In this document: in pieces, positions 52,779 through 61,127 of the stretch
Layout: each line of letters opens with the position of its first letter
Numbering within the stretch: the first letter of the stretch is position 1
Source of the DNA: Halorubellus sp034808145
GTDB taxonomy: Archaea > Halobacteriota > Halobacteria > Halobacteriales > Natrialbaceae
Length of the DNA: 64,000 nt
Reading direction: 5' to 3'
Assembly (NCBI RefSeq): GCF_034808145.1
Contig: NZ_JAXHGM010000007.1
Coordinates: forward strand, 1 to 64,000
The notes under the pieces: model-generated
Seen by the model: only the letters and a program-made list of their open reading frames with translations
Databases searched by the model: none
What the model was told of the DNA's origin: nothing
Position numbers and translations under genes: made by a program

Positions 52779-53279
52779 TCAGCGAACGCGGACGCCGCCT
52801 TTCATGCCGAGCGTTCGATGTGGTTCGCAGTAGTACGCGTACGTTCCCGCGTCGTCGAACGTGTACTCGAACGTCGCGCTCTCGGTGTCGTGGTACTCGC
52901 TCGCGAACGCGCCGTCGCGGTCGACGACGTTGTGTCGACCGCCTCGTCCCGTCCACTCCCAGACGACGGTCGTTCCGACGTCGACCGTGACCGCGAGCGG
53001 GTCGAACGCCAGTCCGTCGTTGCCCGCGCCGACCGTCACCGCGACCTCGTCCTCGCCCGTGCGGTCGACCGGGCCGTCGTACTCGGCGAGGTCGCCGAGC
53101 CAGTCGTCGAGAGACGGGCCGTCGTCGCCGCCGGACCCGCCGCTCAGACAGCCCGCGAGTCCCGCAAGGGCTGTGGACGCGGTCGCCGCCACCAGCGACC
53201 GTCGTCCCAACGACCGTCGTCCGCACGACCGCGCCTGCTCGTCGTCGACTCCGTCGTCCGTCGAACTGGAGGGTTGCAC
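52779..53279 (-). CDS. Halocyanin (type 1 copper lipoprotein)
   Basis: From GTG 53279 the 166-aa protein has a twin-arginine signal (GRRSLVAATASTALAGLAG) with a lipobox cysteine. The plastocyanin-like domain supplies the copper ligands: His in GGRHNVVDRDG, Cys and His in YAYYCEPHRTLG, and Met in GMKGGVRV. It should be a lipid-anchored blue copper electron carrier facing outward. No ATG is near the signal, so GTG is the best start. Its start is 35 bp from the divergent metal-transport gene. Confidence 0.9.
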   Translation of the reverse strand: MQPSSSTDDGVDDEQARSCGRRSLGRRSLVAATASTALAGLAGCLSGGSGGDDGPSLDDWLGDLAEYDGPVDRTGEDEVAVTVGAGNDGLAFDPLAVTVDVGTTVVWEWTGRGGRHNVVDRDGAFASEYHDTESATFEYTFDDAGTYAYYCEPHRTLGMKGGVRVR

Positions 53280-53314
53280 GTCCCGTTTTGTACGGGGGCC
53301 GCGTAGTAACTGTT

Positions 53315-54427
53315 GTGCGTCGCCGCTCGCTCCTCGTCCGTTCGGCCGCCGTCGCGTCCGCCGCGACCGCCGGGGCGGTCGCCACGAGCGCCGCGGGCTG
53401 TCTCGCCATCGGGAACGACGGCTACGAGCCGCCGGCGCGCGTCGAGAACCCACCGCAGGGCGTCTACCGGCCCGTTGCGGCACCGCGACTGCGCACGGTC
53501 GGCGTCGCCGACGCGGGTCCGTTCCGGCTGGCGCTCGCGTACGGCCCGCCAGTGCGGTTCTGGGAGGTCGTCGGCGAGCAGACGTACCGCAGAGCGGTCG
53601 ACCCCGCGGACGACGTCCACCTGGTCGCGCTCGCGTGGGACGCCGAGACGGGCGTCGTCCTCCCCGAGGTCGGCCTGACCGTGGAGGTCACGCACGACGA
53701 TGCACTCGTCGCGCAGGAGGCGGTGTACGCGATGGTCTCGCAGGGCATGGGCTTCCACTACGGCGACAACTTCGCGCTCGACGGCGACGGCGCGTACGCG
53801 GCGACGGTCGCCGTCGGCGGCCTCCAGGGTCGCCGCACCGGCGCGTTCGCGGGACGGTTCGGCGAGCGGGCGAGCCACACGTTCGCGTTCGAGTACCGGC
53901 GAGCCGAGCGCGACGCGCTCGACGTCGTCCGCGCCGACGACCCCGGCACGCGCGGCGCGCTCTCGACGGACCCGCCGGCGTCGATGCCCGCGGCCGTCGT
54001 CCCGAGCGACCCGCCGGGGGCGCGCGTGGGGCGAGCGCGGACCGCGGACGTCGACCTCGACGTTCGCGCCCTCACCGGCCGCGCGGCTCGCGAACGCGTC
54101 GACGCCGACGTCGACGCTGATGTCGACGCCGACGCATCGGCGGGCGACTACCTCGCGGTGCTCGCACGCACGCCGTACAACGACCTCGTCCTCCCCGGGA
54201 TGGGGCTGCGCGCGACCGTCGAGCGCGCGGACGGGACGACGACCGAACGCATCCTCGACCGGACGCTCGACCCCGCGCTCGGCTACCACTACGGGACCGG
54301 CGTTCGCGCACTCGAAGACGCCACCGCGGTCGGCATCGAGACGCTCACACCCCCGCAGGTCGCGCGCCACGAGGGTTACGAGACCGCGTTCCTCGATATC
54401 GGAGCCGTCCGCGTCACCCGCGAGTGA
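53315..54427 (+). CDS. Lipoprotein with p19-like iron/copper transport domains (DUF7350-like)
   Basis: From GTG 53315 the 370-aa protein has a lipoprotein-type signal (RRRSLLVRSAAVASAATAGA) with a cysteine in SAAGCLAIG. Two repeats of a p19-like fold follow. The first has VSQGMGFHYGDNFAL, where Met and His could bind metal, as in the p19/Tp34 iron-uptake family. The second carries LDPALGYHYGTGVRAL. I recall similar haloarchaeal proteins as DUF7350. An Asp-rich linker (DADVDADVDADASAG) joins the repeats. The neighbouring halocyanin and beta-helix genes suggest a copper or iron role at the cell surface. Confidence 0.8.
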   Translation: MRRRSLLVRSAAVASAATAGAVATSAAGCLAIGNDGYEPPARVENPPQGVYRPVAAPRLRTVGVADAGPFRLALAYGPPVRFWEVVGEQTYRRAVDPADDVHLVALAWDAETGVVLPEVGLTVEVTHDDALVAQEAVYAMVSQGMGFHYGDNFALDGDGAYAATVAVGGLQGRRTGAFAGRFGERASHTFAFEYRRAERDALDVVRADDPGTRGALSTDPPASMPAAVVPSDPPGARVGRARTADVDLDVRALTGRAARERVDADVDADVDADASAGDYLAVLARTPYNDLVLPGMGLRATVERADGTTTERILDRTLDPALGYHYGTGVRALEDATAVGIETLTPPQVARHEGYETAFLDIGAVRVTRE

Positions 54428-54487
54428 CACCGGGCACTCGACGTCGACCCGAGCACTCGATGCCGACGGGAAAAGGGAGCGACCGCG

Positions 54488-54631
54488 TCAGAGGCCGATG
54501 ACGTCGTCGAGTTCGACGTCCTCGACGTGGCCGTCGCAGACGACGCACGCGTCGATGTCTTCCGGACCCTGTCCGCCTTCCATGTGGAGGTTCCCGCAGT
54601 CGATGCAGACGACTGGTTCAGCGTCGAGCAT
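54488..54631 (-). CDS. 47-residue zinc-ribbon microprotein
   Basis: A complete frame from ATG 54631 to TGA 54488 gives 47 aa: MLDAEPVVCIDCGNLHMEGG, then a central VVCDGH and an acidic C-terminus. Two CxxC pairs (CIDC and CVVC) lie 17 residues apart, a standard zinc ribbon. Haloarchaea encode many such microproteins, some acting in stress or biofilm control. It stands between the metal-transport lipoprotein and the next minus-strand gene. It is too short for ordinary gene prediction, but the spacing of the cysteines makes chance unlikely. Confidence 0.75.
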   Translation of the reverse strand: MLDAEPVVCIDCGNLHMEGGQGPEDIDACVVCDGHVEDVELDDVIGL

Positions 54632-54697
54632 GCGGCCGGCGTTTCTCGCGTCGGATAGTTGACTGTTGGGGGTCGATGCGTCGGGACGTTGTGGCGG

Positions 54698-55081
54698 TCA
54701 GTTCGCGATAGCGCCGAGTTCCTCGTGGAGTGCGGCGGCGAGTTCCTCGAAGCGGTCGCGGGTGAGTGGGTCGGTGGTGACGAAGACGCCGTGGTCGCCG
54801 TGGATGACGCGCGTGAGGTAGCCGTCGTCGAACACGCGGATGGTGAAGTTGTAGTCGCCGAGTTCGCTGTCGTCGTAGTCGGTCTGCGAGCGGAAGCCGA
54901 GGCGTTCGGTGTCCGCGAAGCCGGCGACGTCCGCGTCGGCCTCGAGGTCGTCGCGGAGGTAGATTTGCTCGACGTCGTCGGGCGTGAAGTACGTGACGCT
55001 GCGGACGCCGTCGCCGACGACGGTGCGCGCGGTTCGGACGAGCTGGCTCTCGGTCTCGTCGCTGAGGTGGTCAGTGCCCAT
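54698..55081 (-). CDS. Small conserved haloarchaeal protein of unknown function (DUF7522-like)
   Basis: The 127-aa protein is soluble and acidic, starting MGTDHLSDETESQLVRTART. Its pattern (SVTYFTPDDVEQIYLRDDLE, NFTIRVFDDGYLTRVIHGDH, GVFVTTDPLTRDRFEELAAA) matches haloarchaeal proteins I recall as DUF7522, sensor-like but uncharacterised. No metal ligands are evident. ATG 55081 is the natural start. The next minus-strand gene ends 108 bp upstream. Confidence 0.72.
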   Translation of the reverse strand: MGTDHLSDETESQLVRTARTVVGDGVRSVTYFTPDDVEQIYLRDDLEADADVAGFADTERLGFRSQTDYDDSELGDYNFTIRVFDDGYLTRVIHGDHGVFVTTDPLTRDRFEELAAALHEELGAIAN

Positions 55082-55188
55082 ACCCGAACCATCGTCCGAC
55101 CCACGGAAGAACCGTGTCAGTCGTTATCAATCCCTGAGAGCGATGGTCCGGGTCCGACGCGAACTGCGGCGGGCCGAGCGCCACGCGA

Positions 55189-56040
55189 TCAGAGCGATTC
55201 CACGCCCTCGTCGGTGATGACGGCGTCGACGAGGGCCGCGGGCGTGGCGTCGTACGCGGGGTTCTCGACGCTGAACCCCTCGGCGGGTTCGCGCATCACC
55301 TCGCTCGGCGAGCGGAACTCGTTCTCGAACACGAACCCGTCATCGATCACCTTCGCGGCGCTCCCGACGACGACCACGGGGACGTCCAGACGCGCGCCGG
55401 TCGCGGCGATGGGGAACGTCCCGACGCGATTGTAGAGCGTGTCGCCGACGATACAGTCCATGCCGACGACGACGACGTCCACCTCGTCCATGTAGTACCC
55501 GGCGGCGGCGTCCGATATCAGGTGGGTGTCGACGCGGTCGTACGCGGCGAGCTGGCGCGCGGACTTCCGCCCGAGGTACCGCGGGCGCGCCTCGGTCACG
55601 TACGCCTCCAGGTACTTGCCGTCCCGCGTCGCGCTCTCGACCGCCTCCAGCACCGTCGACGAGTAGTCGTGCGTGAGTATCGTCTGGCCGTCCTCGAGGT
55701 ACTCGGCGGCGTTCTCCGCGGCCGCGTGCTTCCCGGCCTCGATGGTGTCGACGACGTCGTCGATGGCGTCCGTCGTCGCCGCCTTCGCCGCCGCGACGTC
55801 CCCGGGGTCGGCGTCCGCGACGCCCGCGACGACGTCCCGCATCGCGTTGTGGAGGCTCGCGTGACTCGGGTTCGCGCGCCGGAGCGCCTGCGCGTTCCGC
55901 TTCAGCGACCGCTCGTACTCCTCGACCGTCGCGAACTCGCGTTCGGTGAGGGCCGCGAGCGCTCGCGCGGCCTTCACGGCGACGACCGACGACGAGTGCG
56001 TCTGCATCTCCGCGATCTCTTCGACGGTCTCGTCTATCAT
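55189..56040 (-). CDS. eIF2B alpha/beta/delta-family protein
   Basis: The 283-aa protein has the eIF2B/MtnA/ribose-1,5-bisphosphate isomerase fold. VVVVGMDCIVGDTLYNRVGT carries the acidic residue used by the isomerases. The other key segment reads QTILTHDYSSTVLEAV. In archaeal ribose-1,5-bisphosphate isomerases this position normally has the catalytic cysteine in a THCNS motif, so this protein has lost it. It more closely resembles eIF2B subunits, where ILTHxYS is typical. A regulatory or binding role seems likelier than isomerase activity. ATG 56040 (MIDETVEEIAEMQ) is used. Confidence 0.85.
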   Translation of the reverse strand: MIDETVEEIAEMQTHSSSVVAVKAARALAALTEREFATVEEYERSLKRNAQALRRANPSHASLHNAMRDVVAGVADADPGDVAAAKAATTDAIDDVVDTIEAGKHAAAENAAEYLEDGQTILTHDYSSTVLEAVESATRDGKYLEAYVTEARPRYLGRKSARQLAAYDRVDTHLISDAAAGYYMDEVDVVVVGMDCIVGDTLYNRVGTFPIAATGARLDVPVVVVGSAAKVIDDGFVFENEFRSPSEVMREPAEGFSVENPAYDATPAALVDAVITDEGVESL

Positions 56041-56190
56041 ACCTCGACGAACTCCCACGGCCGCAATAGGCCTTTCCACCGCCCGCGGAACCGGGGTCAT
56101 TCGAGCCGACTTGCTGGGTGCCGAACAAAGCGCCCGCGTCGCGTCAGAGCGGTTCACGTCGTGGACGCGTTCGTGCACGTGAAACCCCGG

Positions 56191-56463
56191 TCAGGTCGAC
56201 GACCGTTCCGACTCCTGCCCGATGCCGGGATTCCACCGGAGCCACCCCCAGCAGTAGACGAGGAAGAATGGGGCGAAGAACAGTGTTCGGACGAGCCCAT
56301 ACGGCGTCGTGGGGCTGTATAGGTCCTCGATCGGTGTGGGTTCGAGACCGAGCGTACTCACGACGAGTGGCGACACCGCGACCTCGAAAAGGGCGATGAT
56401 GAGCAGTGACAACGAGATCGCCCCGAGCACGAACACGTAGACGTACATCTCGCTCTCCCGCAT
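56191..56463 (-). CDS. Small two-helix membrane protein
   Basis: The 90-aa protein has two hydrophobic stretches (MYVYVFVLGAISLSLLIIAL and LVRTLFFAPFFLVYCWGWL) and a charged C-terminus. I do not recognise the family. ATG 56463 lies in an AT-rich gap (GTGGAAAGTATAACAGTTG just upstream on the plus strand), which probably holds the promoter. It lies between the eIF2B-family gene and the MFS gene, all leftward. Confidence 0.7.
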   Translation of the reverse strand: MRESEMYVYVFVLGAISLSLLIIALFEVAVSPLVVSTLGLEPTPIEDLYSPTTPYGLVRTLFFAPFFLVYCWGWLRWNPGIGQESERSST

Positions 56464-56520
56464 CGTGATTCACCACCGAAGTGGAAAGTATAACAGTTGC
56501 GGCGGACGCGCGGTCCGGCG

Positions 56521-57759
56521 TCAGGACGCGACGGGCGCGTCCCCCGTGGCGATGCGCGCGATGGCGGTGCTGGCGACGACCGCGATGGCGACCTCGAGGC
56601 CGCCGGCGACGAGGAACGCGGCGAGGAACCCGTACTCGGCGGTGACGAGGCCGCCGACGAGGAAGCCGCTGAGCATCCCGAGGCTCCCGAAGACGTTGAA
56701 CCCGCCCATCGCGGACGCGCGCTCGCCGGCGGGGACGACGTCGGTGACGAGCGCCATCGTCGCCGGGGAGACGAACGCGCCGCAGACGCCGACGGCGACG
56801 AGGAGCGCGGCAGCGAGCGCGTACGTCGGTGCGAGGCCGACGGCGACGATGGCGACGCCGTAGCAGATGCTCCCGACGACGACGGGGAGGTATCGCCCGA
56901 CGCGGTCCGAGAGCGACCCGACGGGGTACTGGAGGGCGGCGAACGGCAGGAAGAACAGTGCGAGCGTGAGGCCGGCGGTGGCGGCGTCGACGTCGAACGC
57001 CTCGCGGACGTACGCGACGCCGGCGAGCGCAAAGAACCCGGCGGTGAGGCGGTCGACGTACCCGAACGCGTAGGGGACGAGGAGCGCTGGCCGGCGGCGG
57101 ACGCGGTCGACGACGGTGCCGACGGGGAGCCCGCCACCGCCGCCGCGGTCCGGGACGGTCGCGGCGAGCGCACCCGCGGCGACGAGGACGACCGCACCGC
57201 CGTACAGCGGATAGAGCGGGTCGCTGGCGGCGAGCTGGCCGCCGACGACCGCGCCGAGTGCCGCGCCGAGCCCGATGGCGGTTCCGGCGGCCCCCATGTT
57301 CCGGCCGTTCCCGCCCGAGAGGTCCATGAGCATCGTGATGGCGAGCGAGAACGCGCCGATGGTGAACGCGCCGCCGACGAGCCGGAGCGCGAGCACGACC
57401 CCGAACCCGACGCCGGCGCTCGGCGCGAGCGCGACGGCGACGTAGCTCGCGGCCCCGCCGACCGCGCCGACGACGACGAACGGGACGCGACGGCCGACCG
57501 AGTCGCTGAGGACGCCCCACGCGACGGCGAACGCGACGAACGCGGCGAACTCCGCGACGAGGAACCACGTCGGGGCGAGGATGCCGTCGCCGCCGCCGAC
57601 CGCCGCGACGGTCTCCTCGAGTCCGGGGTAGAGGAACACCTGCGAGACGAGGACGCCCCACACCACGAGCCCGAGCCGGACGCGGTCGAGACGCGTGCCG
57701 CGGGCGTCGCGAGCGCTCGCTGCCTCCTTCTCGCCCGCGCCGGCGGCCGTTTCGGTCAC
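56521..57759 (-). CDS. Major facilitator superfamily transporter
   Basis: From GTG 57759 the protein has 412 aa and twelve hydrophobic helices. The MFS loop motif AWGVLSDSVGRRVPFVVVGA follows helix 2, and the repeat half has PVGSLSDRVGRYLPVVVGS. A typical drug- or solute-efflux design is implied, with no visible substrate clue. GTG 57786 would add nine residues. The N-terminal leader is acidic and cytoplasmic. It is divergent from the zinc-ribbon gene at 57904. Confidence 0.88.
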   Translation of the reverse strand: MTETAAGAGEKEAASARDARGTRLDRVRLGLVVWGVLVSQVFLYPGLEETVAAVGGGDGILAPTWFLVAEFAAFVAFAVAWGVLSDSVGRRVPFVVVGAVGGAASYVAVALAPSAGVGFGVVLALRLVGGAFTIGAFSLAITMLMDLSGGNGRNMGAAGTAIGLGAALGAVVGGQLAASDPLYPLYGGAVVLVAAGALAATVPDRGGGGGLPVGTVVDRVRRRPALLVPYAFGYVDRLTAGFFALAGVAYVREAFDVDAATAGLTLALFFLPFAALQYPVGSLSDRVGRYLPVVVGSICYGVAIVAVGLAPTYALAAALLVAVGVCGAFVSPATMALVTDVVPAGERASAMGGFNVFGSLGMLSGFLVGGLVTAEYGFLAAFLVAGGLEVAIAVVASTAIARIATGDAPVAS

Positions 57760-57871
57760 GTCCGCCGGTACGTCCCGCCACCTCACGACCTTGTCGGTCT
57801 CGCGTCGACGCGCTCGGGGTCCGACGCGCTCGGCGCGCCCTCGCCGGGACCGCCGACAGCGGTGACTGGGC

Positions 57872-57878
57872 ATAAATC
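57872..57878 (+). promoter_or_regulatory. TATA box for a leaderless zinc-ribbon mRNA
   Basis: ATAAATC lies about 30 bp before ATG 57904. In haloarchaea such spacing predicts transcription start at or next to the start codon, so the message would have no leader. Confidence 0.5.
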
Positions 57879-57903
57879 CGTCCGGCGCGTACGTCGAGTC
57901 GAG

Positions 57904-58281
57904 ATGGTCTGGGTCACCTACCACTGTCCGTACTGCGGCGCCGTCACGGGCGTCGAGCGCGACGCGTACATGAACGACAAGTGCGTGACGCGCGAACCGC
58001 TCGACGGCTGGACGTACGCGGACGCCACGGACGACGTCGAAGCCGCTGACGGCGTCCGGTTCGTCTGCCTCGGCGACGGCGCACGCGACTCCGACGGCGA
58101 CGCCACGGGCGCGTCGGCCGACCGCCGGCCCGCCGGCGAGGGCGGCGCGAACGACCCGCGCCCCGGCGAGGACGGCTGCGGGCGGACGTTCTACCTGAAC
58201 TACGTGAAGTACGCGGACGGCGTCGAGGTCGACCATCGGACGCCGGACATCGACCGGCCGCGATTCGACTTCTCGCCCTGA
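57904..58281 (+). CDS. Zinc-ribbon protein with acidic insert
   Basis: The 125-aa protein starts MVWVTYHCPYCGAVTGVERD, giving a CPYC pair. Single cysteines in MNDKCVTRE and FVCLGDG follow, and a final GCGRTFYLNYVKY gives a second CxxxT-like site. An Asp/Gly/Ala-rich insert (about residues 58-90) separates the halves. I recognise the general zinc-ribbon style but not the family. The TATA box 30 bp upstream supports the ATG. It lies between divergent and convergent genes. Confidence 0.75.
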   Translation: MVWVTYHCPYCGAVTGVERDAYMNDKCVTREPLDGWTYADATDDVEAADGVRFVCLGDGARDSDGDATGASADRRPAGEGGANDPRPGEDGCGRTFYLNYVKYADGVEVDHRTPDIDRPRFDFSP

Positions 58282-58386
58282 GCGGCCGGCGTCATCGCGG
58301 CCAGAACGGACTGGGTGGCCGCCGAGGCCGGAACCGGCCACGTGACCCCCGCGGCCGGAACGGGCCGGATGGTCCGGCGCGGCCGT

Positions 58387-58893
58387 TCAGTCGAGGAACA
58401 GTCGGACGTCGTCGGCGAGCTCGCCGTCCTGTCCCGCTGGGACGGCGTCGAACCACGCGAGCGCGGCGTCGCCGTCGGTCTCGATGGCACCGGCCGCGTC
58501 TCCCGTCTCGCCGTCGACGCGCGCCGGGAAGACGACGTCGTACGTGTCCACGCGGCGAGCGTCCTCGTCGTCGTCGACCGTGAACCCCACGTGACGGATT
58601 CGTCTGGGGGCGTCGAGCGCGAGCGAGACCCCGAGCAGGTCGCCGAGGTCGCTGCGCGCGGTCGCCGCCCAGTCCCCACCGGCGGGGACGGTCGCGGCGG
58701 GGAGCGTCCAGCCGTGCGAGCCGTCGTCGTAACAGCACACGCGGCCGTCGCCGTCGGTGATGCCGACGACGGCGTGACTGTCGACCTGGTCGCGGAGCCC
58801 GTCGAACCGTTCGGCGTCGACCGCGTGACTCATGTCTCGCCAGTCGACGCTGTCGTCGTCGAAGAAGCGGCCCGGGTCGGAGAGCGAATCCAT
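58387..58893 (-). CDS. Nudix-fold protein with degenerate catalytic box
   Basis: The 168-aa protein has the Nudix fold shape, with SHAVVGITDGDGRVCCYDDG, then SHGWTLPAATVPAGGDWAAT and RSDLGDLLGVSLALDA where the Nudix helix should be. The GxxxxxE and REUxEE residues that bind metal are missing: the helix reads RSDLGDLLGV instead. A related haloarchaeal group carries the same SHGWTLPA motif. I infer a binding or inactive version, not a normal pyrophosphohydrolase. ATG 58893 is used. Confidence 0.75.
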   Translation of the reverse strand: MDSLSDPGRFFDDDSVDWRDMSHAVDAERFDGLRDQVDSHAVVGITDGDGRVCCYDDGSHGWTLPAATVPAGGDWAATARSDLGDLLGVSLALDAPRRIRHVGFTVDDDEDARRVDTYDVVFPARVDGETGDAAGAIETDGDAALAWFDAVPAGQDGELADDVRLFLD

Positions 58894-58980
58894 GCCGACC
58901 CCTCCGCTCGCGACACCCAAGAACCCCTCGCGTGGCGAACGCCCGACGAACCCAAGTTCCCGCCACCCCTGAGTGGGGGT

Positions 58981-59199
58981 ATGCGCGACGACGTGCTCGA
59001 CGAGCAGCGAGAACTTGTGGCACTCCTCGAAGACCGCGGCTGGGACGTCACGGAGGCCGAGGTGTCCGTGTACGAGTCGCCGTGGGAGGACGACGACGCG
59101 CCCGAGGCGACGCTCACCCTCACCGCGCGCAAACCGTTCGGCGACCACGGCGACGACGACGGCGACGGGGACGACGAGAACCCGTTCCGCGTGAAGTAA
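58981..59199 (+). CDS. Small acidic hypothetical protein
   Basis: From ATG 58981 the 72-aa protein starts MRDDVLDEQRELVALLEDRG and continues WDVTEAEVSVYESPWEDDDA. It ends in an Asp/Gly-rich stretch and NPFRVK. The middle looks like a small beta-alpha unit. I do not recognise the family. It overlaps no other real gene and starts 88 bp from the divergent Nudix-like gene. Confidence 0.6.
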   Translation: MRDDVLDEQRELVALLEDRGWDVTEAEVSVYESPWEDDDAPEATLTLTARKPFGDHGDDDGDGDDENPFRVK

Positions 59200-59344
59200 C
59201 CCACGACGTCGCGCCGGGGAGCCTCCGCGACGTCCTATCAGGCAGCGTCCGCGACGTCGCGCCGGGCGTGATCGCGCGGTGGTACGAGGGGTGCCCGGTG
59301 CCGCGAGGCGGCGGTTTATGCCCGTCCCGCTCCAAGGCTCCGGT

Positions 59345-60013
59345 ATGCCTATGAAGAAGTCGGGGACGGCCGACGCCTACGAGGTCGTTCGCGAGGACGA
59401 CGACGGGTTCGGTTGGATCGCGTACCCCGATGAGGAGATGCAGCGCGCCAGTCACGCGTTCCGGACGGCCGACGGCGTGTACGTCGTCGACCCGGTCGAC
59501 GTCGAGGACCTCGACGACCACCTCGCCGAACTCGGCGCGGTCGTCGGTGTCGTCCTCACGCTCGACCGCCACGAGCGCGACTGCGCCACGGTCGCACACC
59601 GTCACGACGTCCCCGTGTACGTCCCCGAGTTCTTCGGGGAGACGACGCTGGACGCCGAGACGAAGCCGCTCCGGGGCGTCCTCGACCGGTTCGACGTCAT
59701 CCCGGTCGTGAACTGGCCGTTCTGGAACGAGATCGCGCTCTGGGACGACGACTCGGGCGAACTCTGGGTGAGCGAGGCCGTCGGGACCGTCGACTACTAC
59801 ACGACCGGCGACGAGGAGCTCGGCGTCCACCCGGCGCTGCGCGCGCTCCCGCCCCGGAAGAAGCTCGGTGACCTCTCGCCGGGCGAGCTCTACTGCGCGC
59901 ACGGCGCCGGCATCACGCAGGGCGCGACGCGCGCCCTCCAGGACGCACTCGCCGGCTCTCGCAGACGCATGTTCGGGCTGTACGCGAAGACCCTGAAGAG
60001 CGCGCTCTCCTAG
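59345..60013 (+). CDS. MBL-fold-like conserved haloarchaeal protein lacking the metal motif
   Basis: The 222-aa protein resembles haloarchaeal beta-lactamase-fold proteins in order: GVYVVDPVDVEDLDDHLAEL, then VVLTLDRHERDCATVAHRHD, then ELWVSEAVGTVDYYTTGD. Where active enzymes have HxHxDH, it has DRHERDC, so the zinc site is broken. The C-terminus is basic (LAGSRRRMFGLYAKTLKSAL). It probably binds rather than hydrolyses, but this is inference. ATG 59345 follows an open upstream frame with no better start. Confidence 0.7.
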   Translation: MPMKKSGTADAYEVVREDDDGFGWIAYPDEEMQRASHAFRTADGVYVVDPVDVEDLDDHLAELGAVVGVVLTLDRHERDCATVAHRHDVPVYVPEFFGETTLDAETKPLRGVLDRFDVIPVVNWPFWNEIALWDDDSGELWVSEAVGTVDYYTTGDEELGVHPALRALPPRKKLGDLSPGELYCAHGAGITQGATRALQDALAGSRRRMFGLYAKTLKSALS

Positions 60014-60120
60014 CTACCCATCCACTCACTGGAGTGCCAGTGGACCGTCACGCACGACGCGTCCGAGTCTCGACTCCTCCTCCGCCTGAACCCGCGGGAA
60101 TCGCGCGCGGCCCGCGTCGG

Positions 60121-60948
60121 TCACGCCGGGACGGCGACGTAGAGGACGCCGCCGCCGACGATGGCGAGCGAGCCGAGAGCGACGCAGACGAGCCAGAACG
60201 AGACGCGTTCGACGACGCGCATCAGCGCGTCGATGGTGAGGTAGCCGACGACGCCGGCGACGACGAGCGCGAGGAGCGTCGGCGCGACCGCGACGCCGGG
60301 GAGCCCGCCCTGCTGGACGACCTCGAGCGCGCCAGCCGACAGTCCCGCAGGCACCGAGAGGAGGAAGGAGAGCCGGAACGCGCTCTCGCCGTCGTGCCCG
60401 CGGAAGAGGAGTGCGCTCGCGGTCGTCCCCGACCGCGACACGCCGGGGAGGATGGCGACGCCCTGCATCGCGCCGACGAACACCGCGTCGACCGCGTCCG
60501 GGTCGCGCTCCCCAGCGTCCAGCTCCGGGCTCGCGTACCGCTGGAGGAGCCCGGTGAGCACGAGGAGGACGCCGACGAGCGCGACGAACGCCCCACCCGC
60601 GAGTTCGCTCACCACGGCCTCCAGGGTCGCGTACGCCGCGATACCGACCACGCCCGACACCGCCATCGCTCCGACGAGGTACGTCAACACCGCGTGGTCG
60701 TCGAACGCGGACGCCGGCCGCCAGTCGAGCGCGCCCGCGAGCACCTCGCGGAACTCCTCGCGGTAGTACGCCGTCGCCGCGGCCGCCGTCGGCACGTGCA
60801 GGAAGAGCGCGTACCCGACCGCGTCCTCGGGCGACCGACCGAGCGCGCGGAGCGCGATGGCGACGTTCCCCTCGCTCGAAATCGGCAGCCACTCGAACAC
60901 GCCCTGCACCAGCCCGACCAGGAACGCCACCACGAACTCTCCAGCCAT
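60121..60948 (-). CDS. uppP: Undecaprenyl-diphosphatase (UppP/BacA) family protein
   Basis: The 275-aa membrane protein has the two UppP motifs: QGVFEWLPISSEGNVAIALR with the essential glutamates and VAILPGVSRSGTTASALLFR with the Ser/Arg phosphate site. Eight or so helices are visible. In archaea these enzymes probably recycle dolichyl diphosphate for glycan synthesis, removing one phosphate outside the membrane. ATG 60948 matches the family start (MAGEFVVAFLVGLVQGVFEW). It is divergent from the gene at 61128. Confidence 0.92.
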   Translation of the reverse strand: MAGEFVVAFLVGLVQGVFEWLPISSEGNVAIALRALGRSPEDAVGYALFLHVPTAAAATAYYREEFREVLAGALDWRPASAFDDHAVLTYLVGAMAVSGVVGIAAYATLEAVVSELAGGAFVALVGVLLVLTGLLQRYASPELDAGERDPDAVDAVFVGAMQGVAILPGVSRSGTTASALLFRGHDGESAFRLSFLLSVPAGLSAGALEVVQQGGLPGVAVAPTLLALVVAGVVGYLTIDALMRVVERVSFWLVCVALGSLAIVGGGVLYVAVPA

Positions 60949-61127
60949 GTCACGCGCTCGCGGCGGCGACCACATAGCCCCAACGGTTCGAGCCGCCCGC
61001 GAACACGACGACACCGCCACGATTCCGGGCGCCCGTGGACGCGACGATACCGCTGGAACGCCGTGGCGCCACCGACGGCCGCCAGACACCCGACGACCTT
61101 AGGGACCGTCGTCTCGTACGGCGACGT

